Shown here: one piece after another, positions 1 through 5,710 of the stretch
Position numbering within the stretch: position 1 is the first letter of the stretch
Layout of the letters: the number at the start of each line of letters is the position of its first letter
Source of the DNA: Novosphingobium sp.
GTDB taxonomy: Bacteria; Pseudomonadota; Alphaproteobacteria; Sphingomonadales; Sphingomonadaceae
Reading direction: 5' to 3'
DNA: 8,909 nucleotides
NCBI GenBank assembly: GCA_028697875.1
Contig: JAQVEQ010000119.1
Span: 1 to 8,909 of the forward strand
Made by a program: the position numbers and the translations under genes
Notes under the pieces: generated by a model
Seen by the model: the letters and a program-made list of their open reading frames with translations, nothing else
The model's database searches: none
Told to the model about the DNA's origin: nothing

Positions 1-979
1 CGTCGCGGATCGCCACCGGATCGCCCCGGCGGAACGCACCTTCCACCGCCGTGATCCCGGCGGCCAGCAGGCTCTTGCCGGACAGCAGCGCCTTGGCCGC
101 GCCTTCGTCGATCACCAGCGCGCCTTTCATGCTCAACCGCCCGCCGAGCCAGGCCTTGCGCGCGGCATCCTTGCGCCGGGGGAGGAACAGCGTGCCGATT
201 CCCATGTCCAGCGCACGGGCGATCGGCCGCTCGTGCGTGCCGTTGAGGATCGCGAGCACGATCCCGGCGCGTTCGGCGATCTCGGCCGCCTGGAGCTTGG
301 CCGTCATCCCGCCCGAGCCCAGGCCCGACCCCGAACCGCCAGTCGCCATGGCGTGGATTTCCGGCGTCACGCCGCGCACTTCGGACAGCATTTCCGCCCC
401 CGCCTCGCGCGGATCGCGGTCGTAGAGCCCATCCACGTCGGACAGCAGCAGCACGGCCTGTGCCTGGGCGGCCTGGGCGACGCGCGAGGCGAGCCGGTCG
501 TTATCGCCGAACCGGATTTCCTGCGTCGCCACGCTGTCGTTCTCGTTCACCACCGGCACGGCCCCGGCCTTGAGCAGGCGGCCGAGCGTGGCGCTGGCAT
601 TGAGATAGCGGCGGCGATCCTCGAGATCGTCCAGGGTCACCAGCAATTGCGCGGCGACGATTCCCCGGGCAGCCAGCAGTTCGGACCACAGTTCGGCCAG
701 CGCGATCTGGCCGACGGCGGCTGCGGCCTGCGCGTCGGCCAGGTTGGCCCGCCCGCCCTTGGGCAAGCCGAGCCGGGCCGCGCCCAGGGCGATCGCGCCG
801 GAACTGACCACCACCACTTCCTGTCCGCGCGCGCGCGCATCGGCGATTTCGCCCACCAGCCCTTCCAGCCAGGCACGGCGGGGCTCCCCCTTGGAGATAA
901 GCAGCGCCGAGCCGACCTTGAACACAAGGCGGCGGCATTTGGCGGCATCGGCCAGGTCCGTGAGGCGGGCAATCGTCAT
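1..979 (-). CDS. proB: Glutamate 5-kinase ProB, 3' end missing
   Basis: ProB phosphorylates L-glutamate with ATP to gamma-glutamyl phosphate, the first and usually feedback-controlled step of proline synthesis in the cytoplasm. The window holds the first 326 codons; the gene runs off the left edge. The amino-acid kinase domain spans about residues 15-265: KVGS (21-24), SSGAI (59-63), NENDSV (145-150), FGDND (157-161), SDVDGLY (180-186) and the glycine-rich GSGGMTAK region (221-228). A PUA domain begins near residue 276 and is cut by the edge. The ATG at 977-979 is chosen because the kinase fold starts 15-20 residues later and no in-frame start lies just upstream. No clear Shine-Dalgarno sequence is visible. 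The gene follows obgE on the same strand after 58 bases, an arrangement seen in other Alphaproteobacteria, so co-transcription is likely. Confidence 0.97.
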   Translation of the reverse strand, partial: MTIARLTDLADAAKCRRLVFKVGSALLISKGEPRRAWLEGLVGEIADARARGQEVVVVSSGAIALGAARLGLPKGGRANLADAQAAAAVGQIALAELWSELLAARGIVAAQLLVTLDDLEDRRRYLNASATLGRLLKAGAVPVVNENDSVATQEIRFGDNDRLASRVAQAAQAQAVLLLSDVDGLYDRDPREAGAEMLSEVRGVTPEIHAMATGGSGSGLGSGGMTAKLQAAEIAERAGIVLAILNGTHERPIARALDMGIGTLFLPRRKDAARKAWLGGRLSMKGALVIDEGAAKALLSGKSLLAAGITAVEGAFRRGDPVAIRD

Positions 980-1037
980 GGCGCGGGGGATTAGCTTGTG
1001 GAACGGCGCTTGCAAAGCAGCGTCGGGAAATTGCCGC

Positions 1038-2108
1038 TCAAAGCGGGGACCAGGGCTCGGCCTCGTCCTCGTCCTCGACCTCGCCCGTGGGGCGTTCGGT
1101 CATGGTCGCGGCGGGCAGGTAGGACAGCACCGCATCGAGCAGCGCCTCGATCCCTTCGCCCGTGGCGCCGGAAATCGGGAAGACTTCCTCCGCGCCTGCC
1201 GCTTTCAGCTCCTCGGCAAAGGCGGCAGCCAGTTCCGCGTCGGCCAGGTCGATCTTGTTGAGCGCGACCAGCCGGGGCTTTTCGTCCAGGCCGCCGCCAT
1301 AGGCAGCAAGTTCGTCCTCGACGATTTGCATGGCCTCGACCGGGTCCTGCCCCTCGCCCATGCCGGAAATGTCGATCAGATGGATCAGCACCCGGCAACG
1401 TTCGATATGGCCGAGGAAACGGTCGCCGATCCCGGCCCCGTCCGCCGCGCCCTCGATCAGGCCGGGAATGTCGGCCAGCACGAATTCGCGGCCCTTGTGG
1501 CGCACGACGCCAAGCTTCGGGATCAACGTGGTGAAGGCATAGTCCCCCACCTTGGCCCGGGCGTTGGACACCTGGTTGACGAAAGTGGACTTGCCCGCGT
1601 TGGGCAGGCCGACCAGCCCGACGTCGGCCAGCAGCTTGAGCCGCAGCCAGACCCACATTTCCTCGCCCGGCTCGCCCGGCTGGTGCTGGCGCGGAGCGCG
1701 GTTGGTGCTGGTCTTGTAACTGGCGTTGCCACGGCCGCCCATGCCGCCTTCGAGCAGGACCACGCGCTGGCCGACCTCGGTCAGGTCGGCAAGGACGGTT
1801 TCCTGATCCTCGTCGGAAATGATCTGCGTGCCGACCGGCACCTTGACGACAAGATCCGGGCCACTCGCCCCGGTGCGGTCCTTGCCCATGCCGTGGCCGC
1901 CGCGCCTGGCCTTGAAATGCTGCGTGTAACGGAAATCGATCAGCGTGTTGAGCGCGGGCACCGCCTCGAACACGATGTCGCCGCCCTTCCCGCCGTTGCC
2001 GCCGTCGGGCCCGCCGTATTCGATGTACTTCTCGCGCCGGAAGCTGACCGCACCCGGCCCGCCCGCGCCCGAGCGGAGGTAGATCTTGGCTTGGTCGAGA
2101 AAATGCAT
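1038..2108 (-). CDS. obgE: Obg-family ribosome-assembly GTPase ObgE/CgtA
   Basis: ObgE is an essential GTPase that binds the 50S ribosomal subunit and links its late assembly to growth state. The 356-residue protein is complete. The glycine-rich Obg fold covers about residues 1-158 (YGGPDGGNGGKGGD at 31-44, GGMGGRGN at 121-128). The G domain follows: G1 GLPNAGKST (167-175), switch-I threonines 193-194, G3 DIPG (213-216), G4 NKID (284-287) and G5 SGA (313-315). A short acidic tail (EVEDEDEAE, 343-351) takes the place of the larger C-terminal domain found in Firmicutes Obg. The start is secure because MHFLDQAKIY matches the conserved beginning of the family, although the bases just upstream show no good Shine-Dalgarno sequence. 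It is followed by proB and preceded by a hairpin repeat and a tRNA gene. I see no convincing promoter of its own. Confidence 0.98.
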   Translation of the reverse strand: MHFLDQAKIYLRSGAGGPGAVSFRREKYIEYGGPDGGNGGKGGDIVFEAVPALNTLIDFRYTQHFKARRGGHGMGKDRTGASGPDLVVKVPVGTQIISDEDQETVLADLTEVGQRVVLLEGGMGGRGNASYKTSTNRAPRQHQPGEPGEEMWVWLRLKLLADVGLVGLPNAGKSTFVNQVSNARAKVGDYAFTTLIPKLGVVRHKGREFVLADIPGLIEGAADGAGIGDRFLGHIERCRVLIHLIDISGMGEGQDPVEAMQIVEDELAAYGGGLDEKPRLVALNKIDLADAELAAAFAEELKAAGAEEVFPISGATGEGIEALLDAVLSYLPAATMTERPTGEVEDEDEAEPWSPL

Positions 2109-2149
2109 GGAACGTAGCTAGCCGGTTCTTGGGCAAATGTCGCGCGCGT

Positions 2150-2224
2150 CCTTCGACAAGCTCGGGACGAGCGGTTGGAAGCGACCAATCGGCCGGACGC
2201 CGCTCTGCCGGAGCTTGTCGAAGG
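2150..2224. repeat. Large inverted repeat (REP-like hairpin)
   Basis: Two 25-base arms (2150-2174 and 2200-2224) are inverted copies with 22 of 25 matching positions. The outer 14 bases, CCTTCGACAAGCTC, match perfectly, and so do the inner six, GAGCGG. The spacer is 25 bases and contains a smaller possible stem, TTGG/CCAA (2175-2178 and 2185-2188). The element lies between the tRNA-Ala gene and obgE. I recall similar sequences as common dispersed intergenic repeats in sphingomonad genomes; that is memory, not a search. It could form a stem-loop in the transcript and act as a tRNA 3' end or processing signal, but no T-run follows it. No second copy occurs in this window. Confidence 0.8.
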
Positions 2225-2257
2225 CCATGCGATTAAGGTCGGAAGAATGTTTGCAAC

Positions 2258-2333
<76 letters not shown>

Positions 2334-2371
2334 GTTCCAGTGCATTTCCGCAAGCATGTCCGCCCGCGGGA

Positions 2372-2397
2372 GCGCGCCTCTTAGCGAAGAGGCATCG
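2372..2397 (-). terminator. Possible hairpin terminator after the lipoprotein gene
   Basis: GCCTCTT (2376-2382) and AAGAGGC (2387-2393) form a perfect 7-bp stem with a four-base loop. The stem can be extended by GCGC on each side across a two-base bulge. It lies about 50-70 bases past the lipoprotein stop and 39 bases before the tRNA. No T-run follows on the minus strand, so it may instead be a tRNA leader structure. Confidence 0.35.
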
Positions 2398-2442
2398 CGC
2401 TTGAAAGAGCAAATATCCACTCGATGAAAATTTGTCTCCGCC

Positions 2443-3159
2443 TCACGGCGTGTTCGGACTCATCGGGCCGGCATAAGTCGCATTGGTGTACTGCACCTGG
2501 CTGTAGCCGTAAGTCGGGCCATAGCGTGCATCCCAGTCGGCCACGTCGACGCGATAGCGTTCGAAAGCGCTGTAGAACTCGTCGAATACCGTTTGCAGCT
2601 TGGCCATGGCCTGATCGGCGAAGGCGTCGAGGGAAGGAGACGGAGCGACCGCTTCCTGCTGGCTGATCTGCAGCACGGCATCGCAGAACTGCGGCAGGAC
2701 CGGCGGCAGCGCCCAGTAGTTGTACACTTGCGTGGTATAGGTATCGCGCGCGCGTTTGTACCCGCTGCCCTCGTTATGGCGCCATTCGTTCTCGACCGCC
2801 TTGTTGGTCCGCGAAAGGTCGCGCTCGTAATTCGACAGGAAGTGCTTGTAGCCTTCGAGGATCCCCGCGTGCTTCGGCTGGAGGCAATTGAGCGCGGCGA
2901 CATTGTAGGCCGAACGGAAGTTCCAGACCCGCTGCGCTTCGCTGATATGGGCGTTGACCGTCTGGCGCATGCCGTCCGGACCGACCGGTGGGATCGCCAT
3001 GTTGGCGGCCGCACCGCTCGGCGGTTGCGGACGGGAGGGAATCGCGACCGGCGCGGGCGGCGGCGGAGGCGGCGGGGGCGGTGCAGCGCATGCCGCCAGC
3101 ACGGCGAAACCGCCTGCCGTCGCGATATTGCGTGCCTTGGTAACGGTAAAACTAATCAT
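2443..3159 (-). CDS. Predicted lipoprotein of unknown function with polyproline linker
   Basis: I do not recognise a named family. The 238-residue product starts with a signal peptide (ISFTVTKAR, then a hydrophobic stretch at about residues 12-22) ending in the lipobox LAAC, with the lipidated cysteine at residue 24. It should therefore be anchored to a membrane on the periplasmic side. Nine prolines in a row (27-35) and a Pro/Ala-rich stretch to about residue 60 form an extended linker. The rest (about 65-225) looks mainly helical, is rich in Tyr, Trp and charged residues, and has two cysteines (92 and 159) that could form a disulfide. The end is Tyr/Asn-rich. I chose the ATG at 3157-3159 over one 25 codons upstream because it gives a proper signal peptide and has GGAGGGG nine bases before it. 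The gene stands alone between the terminator of the membrane-protein gene and the tRNA. Confidence 0.78.
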   Translation of the reverse strand: MISFTVTKARNIATAGGFAVLAACAAPPPPPPPPPAPVAIPSRPQPPSGAAANMAIPPVGPDGMRQTVNAHISEAQRVWNFRSAYNVAALNCLQPKHAGILEGYKHFLSNYERDLSRTNKAVENEWRHNEGSGYKRARDTYTTQVYNYWALPPVLPQFCDAVLQISQQEAVAPSPSLDAFADQAMAKLQTVFDEFYSAFERYRVDVADWDARYGPTYGYSQVQYTNATYAGPMSPNTP

Positions 3160-3168
3160 ACGGCGTGG

Positions 3169-3175
3169 CCCCTCC
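3169..3175 (-). promoter_or_regulatory. Shine-Dalgarno site of the lipoprotein gene
   Basis: GGAGGGG on the minus strand sits nine bases before the ATG at 3157-3159. It decides the start in favour of the form with a signal peptide. Confidence 0.7.
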
Positions 3176-3261
3176 GCTTGCCGGCCCCATGCGATCCCTA
3201 CCGCACGGCGCCTTTCGCCAGGATGAAGGCACATCCTACCGCCTGTTAACTATAATGGAAA

Positions 3262-3292
3262 TGCCCGGAGCGTGAAAATCACGCCCCGGGCA
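3262..3292 (-). terminator. Rho-independent-type terminator of the BI-1 family gene
   Basis: A stem of 13 base pairs with one A-C mismatch is formed by TGCCCGG-A-GCGTGA and TCACGC-C-CCGGGCA around an AAA loop (plus-strand reading). It begins 24 bases after the stop of the membrane-protein gene. On the minus strand it is followed by TTTCCATTAT, a short, interrupted T-rich tract. This is the strongest terminator-like hairpin in the window. Confidence 0.78.
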
Positions 3293-3316
3293 CGACAATC
3301 CGACTCGCAAATGCGA

Positions 3317-4066
3317 TCAGTCGCGCTGTCCCATGAAGGAAAGCAGGAACTGGAACATGTTGATGAAGTCCAGATAGAGGCTGAGCGCGCCGAGTACGAC
3401 GGCCTTGCCGGCAAATTCGGTGCCCGCGACCTGATAATACATCATCTTCAGCCGCTGCGTGTCATAGGCGGTCAGGCCGGCGAAGATCAGCACGCCGATC
3501 ACGCTGATCGCGAACTGCAGTGCCGTCGAACCGACGAACATGTTGATGAGCATCGCCACCAGCAGGCCAACCACACCCATGATCAGGAAAGTGCCCATGC
3601 CGGACAGATCCTTCTTGGTGGTGTAGCCCACAAGGCTGAGGCCCGCGAAGGCCGCCGCCGTGGAGAAGAAGGTCATCGCGATCGACGACTGCGTATAGAC
3701 GAGGAAAATCGTCGACAGCGACAGCCCCATCACTACCGCAAAGCCCCAGAACATCCCCTGGAGAGCCGAAGTGCTGAAGCGATTCGCGCCGAAACTCATC
3801 GCGAAGACGAACGCCAGCGGCGAAAGAATGATGAGCCACGAGAGCGGGTTGCCGCCAAGCATGATCTGCGCCGCATACCCCGACTGGGCGAACAGCAGCG
3901 CGACAATGCCCGACAGAAGCACGCCGGAAGCCATGTAGTTGTAGATCGAGAGCATGTGCCGGCGCAGGCCCATGTCGTAGGTCGCGCGACCGGCAGCCTT
4001 GCCACTCAGGCTCGGAGACGCGCCGAAGCCCGTGTTGCGGGGCTGGGGATCGTTCCAGTTTGCCAT
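3317..4066 (-). CDS. Bax inhibitor-1/YccA family membrane protein
   Basis: This is an inner-membrane protein of the Bax inhibitor-1 (TMBIM, UPF0005) family. The E. coli member YccA modulates the FtsH protease; the Bacillus member YetJ is a pH-sensitive calcium leak channel. Which role applies here cannot be read from the sequence. The 249 residues have a soluble N-terminus (1-40) and about seven hydrophobic segments (roughly 44-61, 75-91, 103-123, 129-147, 157-177, 184-200, 222-244). Family marks are TTKKDLSGMG (149-158), the AGLTAYDTQRLK region (196-207) with Asp202, and SLYLDFINMF (229-238) with Asp233. The two aspartates probably correspond to the channel-gating pair of YetJ. I chose the ATG at 4064-4066 because AAAGGAG lies 11 bases upstream; the longer reading to 4144 would run through the promoter. 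The gene is a single transcription unit. Confidence 0.95.
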   Translation of the reverse strand: MANWNDPQPRNTGFGASPSLSGKAAGRATYDMGLRRHMLSIYNYMASGVLLSGIVALLFAQSGYAAQIMLGGNPLSWLIILSPLAFVFAMSFGANRFSTSALQGMFWGFAVVMGLSLSTIFLVYTQSSIAMTFFSTAAAFAGLSLVGYTTKKDLSGMGTFLIMGVVGLLVAMLINMFVGSTALQFAISVIGVLIFAGLTAYDTQRLKMMYYQVAGTEFAGKAVVLGALSLYLDFINMFQFLLSFMGQRD

Positions 4067-4077
4067 GTGTCCAAAAA

Positions 4078-4084
4078 CTCCTTT
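4078..4084 (-). promoter_or_regulatory. Shine-Dalgarno site of the BI-1 family gene
   Basis: AAAGGAG on the minus strand, 11 bases before the ATG at 4064-4066. It supports this start over an upstream in-frame ATG at 4144. Confidence 0.65.
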
Positions 4085-4115
4085 GCCGGCCTCACGGACG
4101 GGCCGGTCGTGTCCG

Positions 4116-4144
4116 AATATCGCGATTACCATTCCCGTTTTCAA
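4116..4144 (-). promoter_or_regulatory. Candidate sigma-70-type promoter for the BI-1 family gene
   Basis: On the minus strand, TTGAAA (4139-4144, five of six matches to TTGACA) is followed after exactly 17 bases by GATATT (4116-4121, four of six matches to TATAAT). Transcription would start about 40 bases before the chosen ATG, leaving room for the Shine-Dalgarno site. A GAATC (GANTC type, the methylation target of CcrM in Alphaproteobacteria) lies just upstream at 4158-4162. Confidence 0.5.
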
Positions 4145-4202
4145 GGAAAACCGGAACGAATCGCTCTGAAATCGAACCGTGCGGAGCTTCGCAGCGAAAG
4201 GT

Positions 4203-5024
4203 TCAGCTATTGTGACCGTCCGCCGGCAGGCCGCGCGCGGCGGCGGCCATTTCCGCCCCCCGGTCGCGCGCGGCGCGCAAGGTCGCCTCGACCAATGCCG
4301 CCAGTGCCCCGCCCTCGTCTAGCACCTTGAGCCCCGCCGCCGTCGTGCCGCCCGGGCTGGTCACGCGGCGGGCGAGTTCCGCCGGACTGGCGTCGGATAC
4401 GGCTGCGAGCGCGGATGCACCCTCGACCGTGGCGAGCGCCAGGCGGTCGGCCTGCGCACGCGGCATGCCGAGGCTTTCCGCACCCGATGCAAGGGCGTCG
4501 ATGAAGCGGTAGACGAACGCGGGCCCCGATCCGGCAAGCGCCGTAACGAGGTCGAACAGCGATTCGTCGATCCATTCGCTGCGGCCCAGCGGGGCGAGGA
4601 ACGTTTCGATCCCGGCCTTGGCGGCCGCGTCCACGCCCAGCCCCGCGAGGCCGAGCGGCGCCTTGCCGAGCGCGGCCGAGAGGTTCGGCATGATCCGGAC
4701 ATGGCCGGCCGCGCGTGGAAACCGTGCCTCGAGGCTAGCCAGTTCGACCCCGGCCATCATCGACAGCACCATCGTTCCTTCGCCCGCGAGCGGTTCGACG
4801 TCCGGCGCGACTTCGCCGAACAGCTGTGGCTTCACGCCCAGCAGGATCGCATCGAACCGCGCATCGGGCAGCTCGCGCAACAGGGTGACGCCCGCAGGAG
4901 CCTCGGGCAAGGCCGGGTCAACAACGGTAAAGCGGCCCGGCGCGACTCCGCCAGCCAGCCAGCCGGCCAGCATCGCCCCGCCCATGTTGCCGCAACCGAC
5001 GATCAGGATGTTTTCGAAAGCCAT
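4203..5024 (-). CDS. proC: Pyrroline-5-carboxylate reductase ProC
   Basis: ProC reduces 1-pyrroline-5-carboxylate to L-proline with NAD(P)H, the last step of proline synthesis, in the cytoplasm. The 273-residue protein is complete and of normal family length. The N-terminal Rossmann fold begins with GCGNMG (10-15) and includes VKPQ (64-67). MPN (112-114) is followed by LSAALG where many relatives have TPA. The dimer-forming helical domain carries LAGSGPAF (163-170) and the family signature VTSPGGTTAAGL (221-232). I chose the ATG at 5022-5024 because the Rossmann strand starts immediately after it. A weak AAAGG lies seven bases upstream, and the 52 codons of open frame before it overlap the preceding gene out of frame. 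It follows the YbjN-domain gene after 31 bases, so the two are probably one operon. Confidence 0.97.
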   Translation of the reverse strand: MAFENILIVGCGNMGGAMLAGWLAGGVAPGRFTVVDPALPEAPAGVTLLRELPDARFDAILLGVKPQLFGEVAPDVEPLAGEGTMVLSMMAGVELASLEARFPRAAGHVRIMPNLSAALGKAPLGLAGLGVDAAAKAGIETFLAPLGRSEWIDESLFDLVTALAGSGPAFVYRFIDALASGAESLGMPRAQADRLALATVEGASALAAVSDASPAELARRVTSPGGTTAAGLKVLDEGGALAALVEATLRAARDRGAEMAAAARGLPADGHNS

Positions 5025-5055
5025 GCCGGAGCCTTTGGCGGATTCGCCGTGCGGA

Positions 5056-5565
5056 TCAAGCCTCTCCGGCAGCGTCCACCAGGGCGCTGTCGAGTGCATC
5101 GAGAGGGCTCTTGTCGCCCCAGAGGACGAACTGGAAGGCTGGATAGAAGCGATCGCACTCGCTGACCGCGGCTTCCACAACGGCCTGCGCCTGGCCGAGG
5201 CTAAGCAAACCGTCGTCGCCCAGCATCATGCCGTGACGGTACAGCAGGACGCCGCCGTTGGACCAGATATCGAAGTGGCCGAGCCAGAGCTGTTCGTTGA
5301 CGAGCGCCAGCAGCTCGAACATTTCGCGGCGCTTGGTCTGGGGCACGCGTACATCGGGCAGGCAGAGCAATTGCAGCACGCGGTCTTCCGCGCGCCAGAT
5401 GCCGCGAATCTGGTAATTGGCCCAGCTTCCCTGGATTTCGCCGGAAATCTCGTCTTCGCCGACATAGTCGCAAGGCCAGCCGCGCGCCTCGAACAGCTGG
5501 ACAAGCATTTCGACGGGCGCAGCGTCGTCTTCCTCCCGTTCGAAATCACGTCCGCTGGTTCTCAT
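5056..5565 (-). CDS. YbjN domain-containing protein
   Basis: This 169-residue acidic protein looks like the YbjN family (a type III secretion chaperone-like fold), whose biochemical role is poorly known; E. coli YbjN has been linked to stress responses and motility. Visible features are an acidic N-terminus (FEREEDDAAP, 8-17), a likely first helix (18-28), strands around 44-68 (ISGEIQGSWANYQIRGIW, then VLQLLCLPDVRVP), a helix with KRREMFELLALVNEQLW (78-94), and HFDIWSNGGVLLYRH (97-111), the most family-like stretch. There is no signal peptide or membrane segment. I chose the ATG at 5563-5565 with AGG close upstream; extending to 5664 would add 33 residues unlike the family. Its tight spacing to proC recurs in related genomes as I recall, but that gives no function. 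Confidence 0.85.
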   Translation of the reverse strand: MRTSGRDFEREEDDAAPVEMLVQLFEARGWPCDYVGEDEISGEIQGSWANYQIRGIWRAEDRVLQLLCLPDVRVPQTKRREMFELLALVNEQLWLGHFDIWSNGGVLLYRHGMMLGDDGLLSLGQAQAVVEAAVSECDRFYPAFQFVLWGDKSPLDALDSALVDAAGEA

Positions 5566-5592
5566 CACACCTAATCCCGTCCTTCGCGACAC

Positions 5593-5616
5593 GGCTGCAT
5601 CGATGCGATGCAAGCC
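5593..5616 (-). other. Hairpin in the leader of the ybjN-like gene
   Basis: TGCATCG (5596-5602) and CGATGCA (5606-5612) pair perfectly around a three-base loop. GGC/GCC extends the stem past one bulged base. It lies 27 bases before the ATG of the YbjN-domain gene, probably within its 5' untranslated region. It could influence translation or be chance in GC-rich DNA. Confidence 0.4.
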
Positions 5617-5691
5617 CCCCGACCGCAATGGAGTGACGTCATGGCGCTGGGCAAAACTCGACAAGCCTGTTCAAAAGCTGTGCACAAGCAT

Positions 5692-5707
5692 GGGGGGAAT
5701 TCCCCCC
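5692..5707 (-). terminator. Perfect palindrome after the SPOR gene, possible terminator
   Basis: GGGGGG-AATT-CCCCCC is a perfect 16-base palindrome starting three bases after the stop codon of the TPR/SPOR gene. A 6-bp all-GC stem with an AATT loop is possible in RNA. The following minus-strand bases are ATGCTTGTGCACAGCTTTT, with no immediate T-run, so it is at best an imperfect rho-independent terminator. Confidence 0.45.
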
Positions 5708-5710
5708 GGC

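Noticed and set aside
744..2117. A 457-codon plus-strand open frame opposite obgE and the start of proB
   Set aside because: It is a mirror of obgE codon usage; the opposite strand shows all Obg GTPase motifs and the plus frame shows none.
3246..3278. TATAGT on the minus strand as a -10 element for the lipoprotein gene
   Set aside because: No acceptable -35 element lies 16-18 bases upstream; that region is the terminator stem-loop of the previous gene.
4067..4144. N-terminal extension of the BI-1 family protein to an ATG at 4144
   Set aside because: It would translate through the candidate promoter, and a good Shine-Dalgarno site precedes the downstream ATG at 4066.
5676..5690. TTGTGCACA-like sequence near 5680 as a DnaA box
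   Set aside because: It matches the TTATCCACA consensus at only seven of nine positions and stands alone, so chance is the better explanation.
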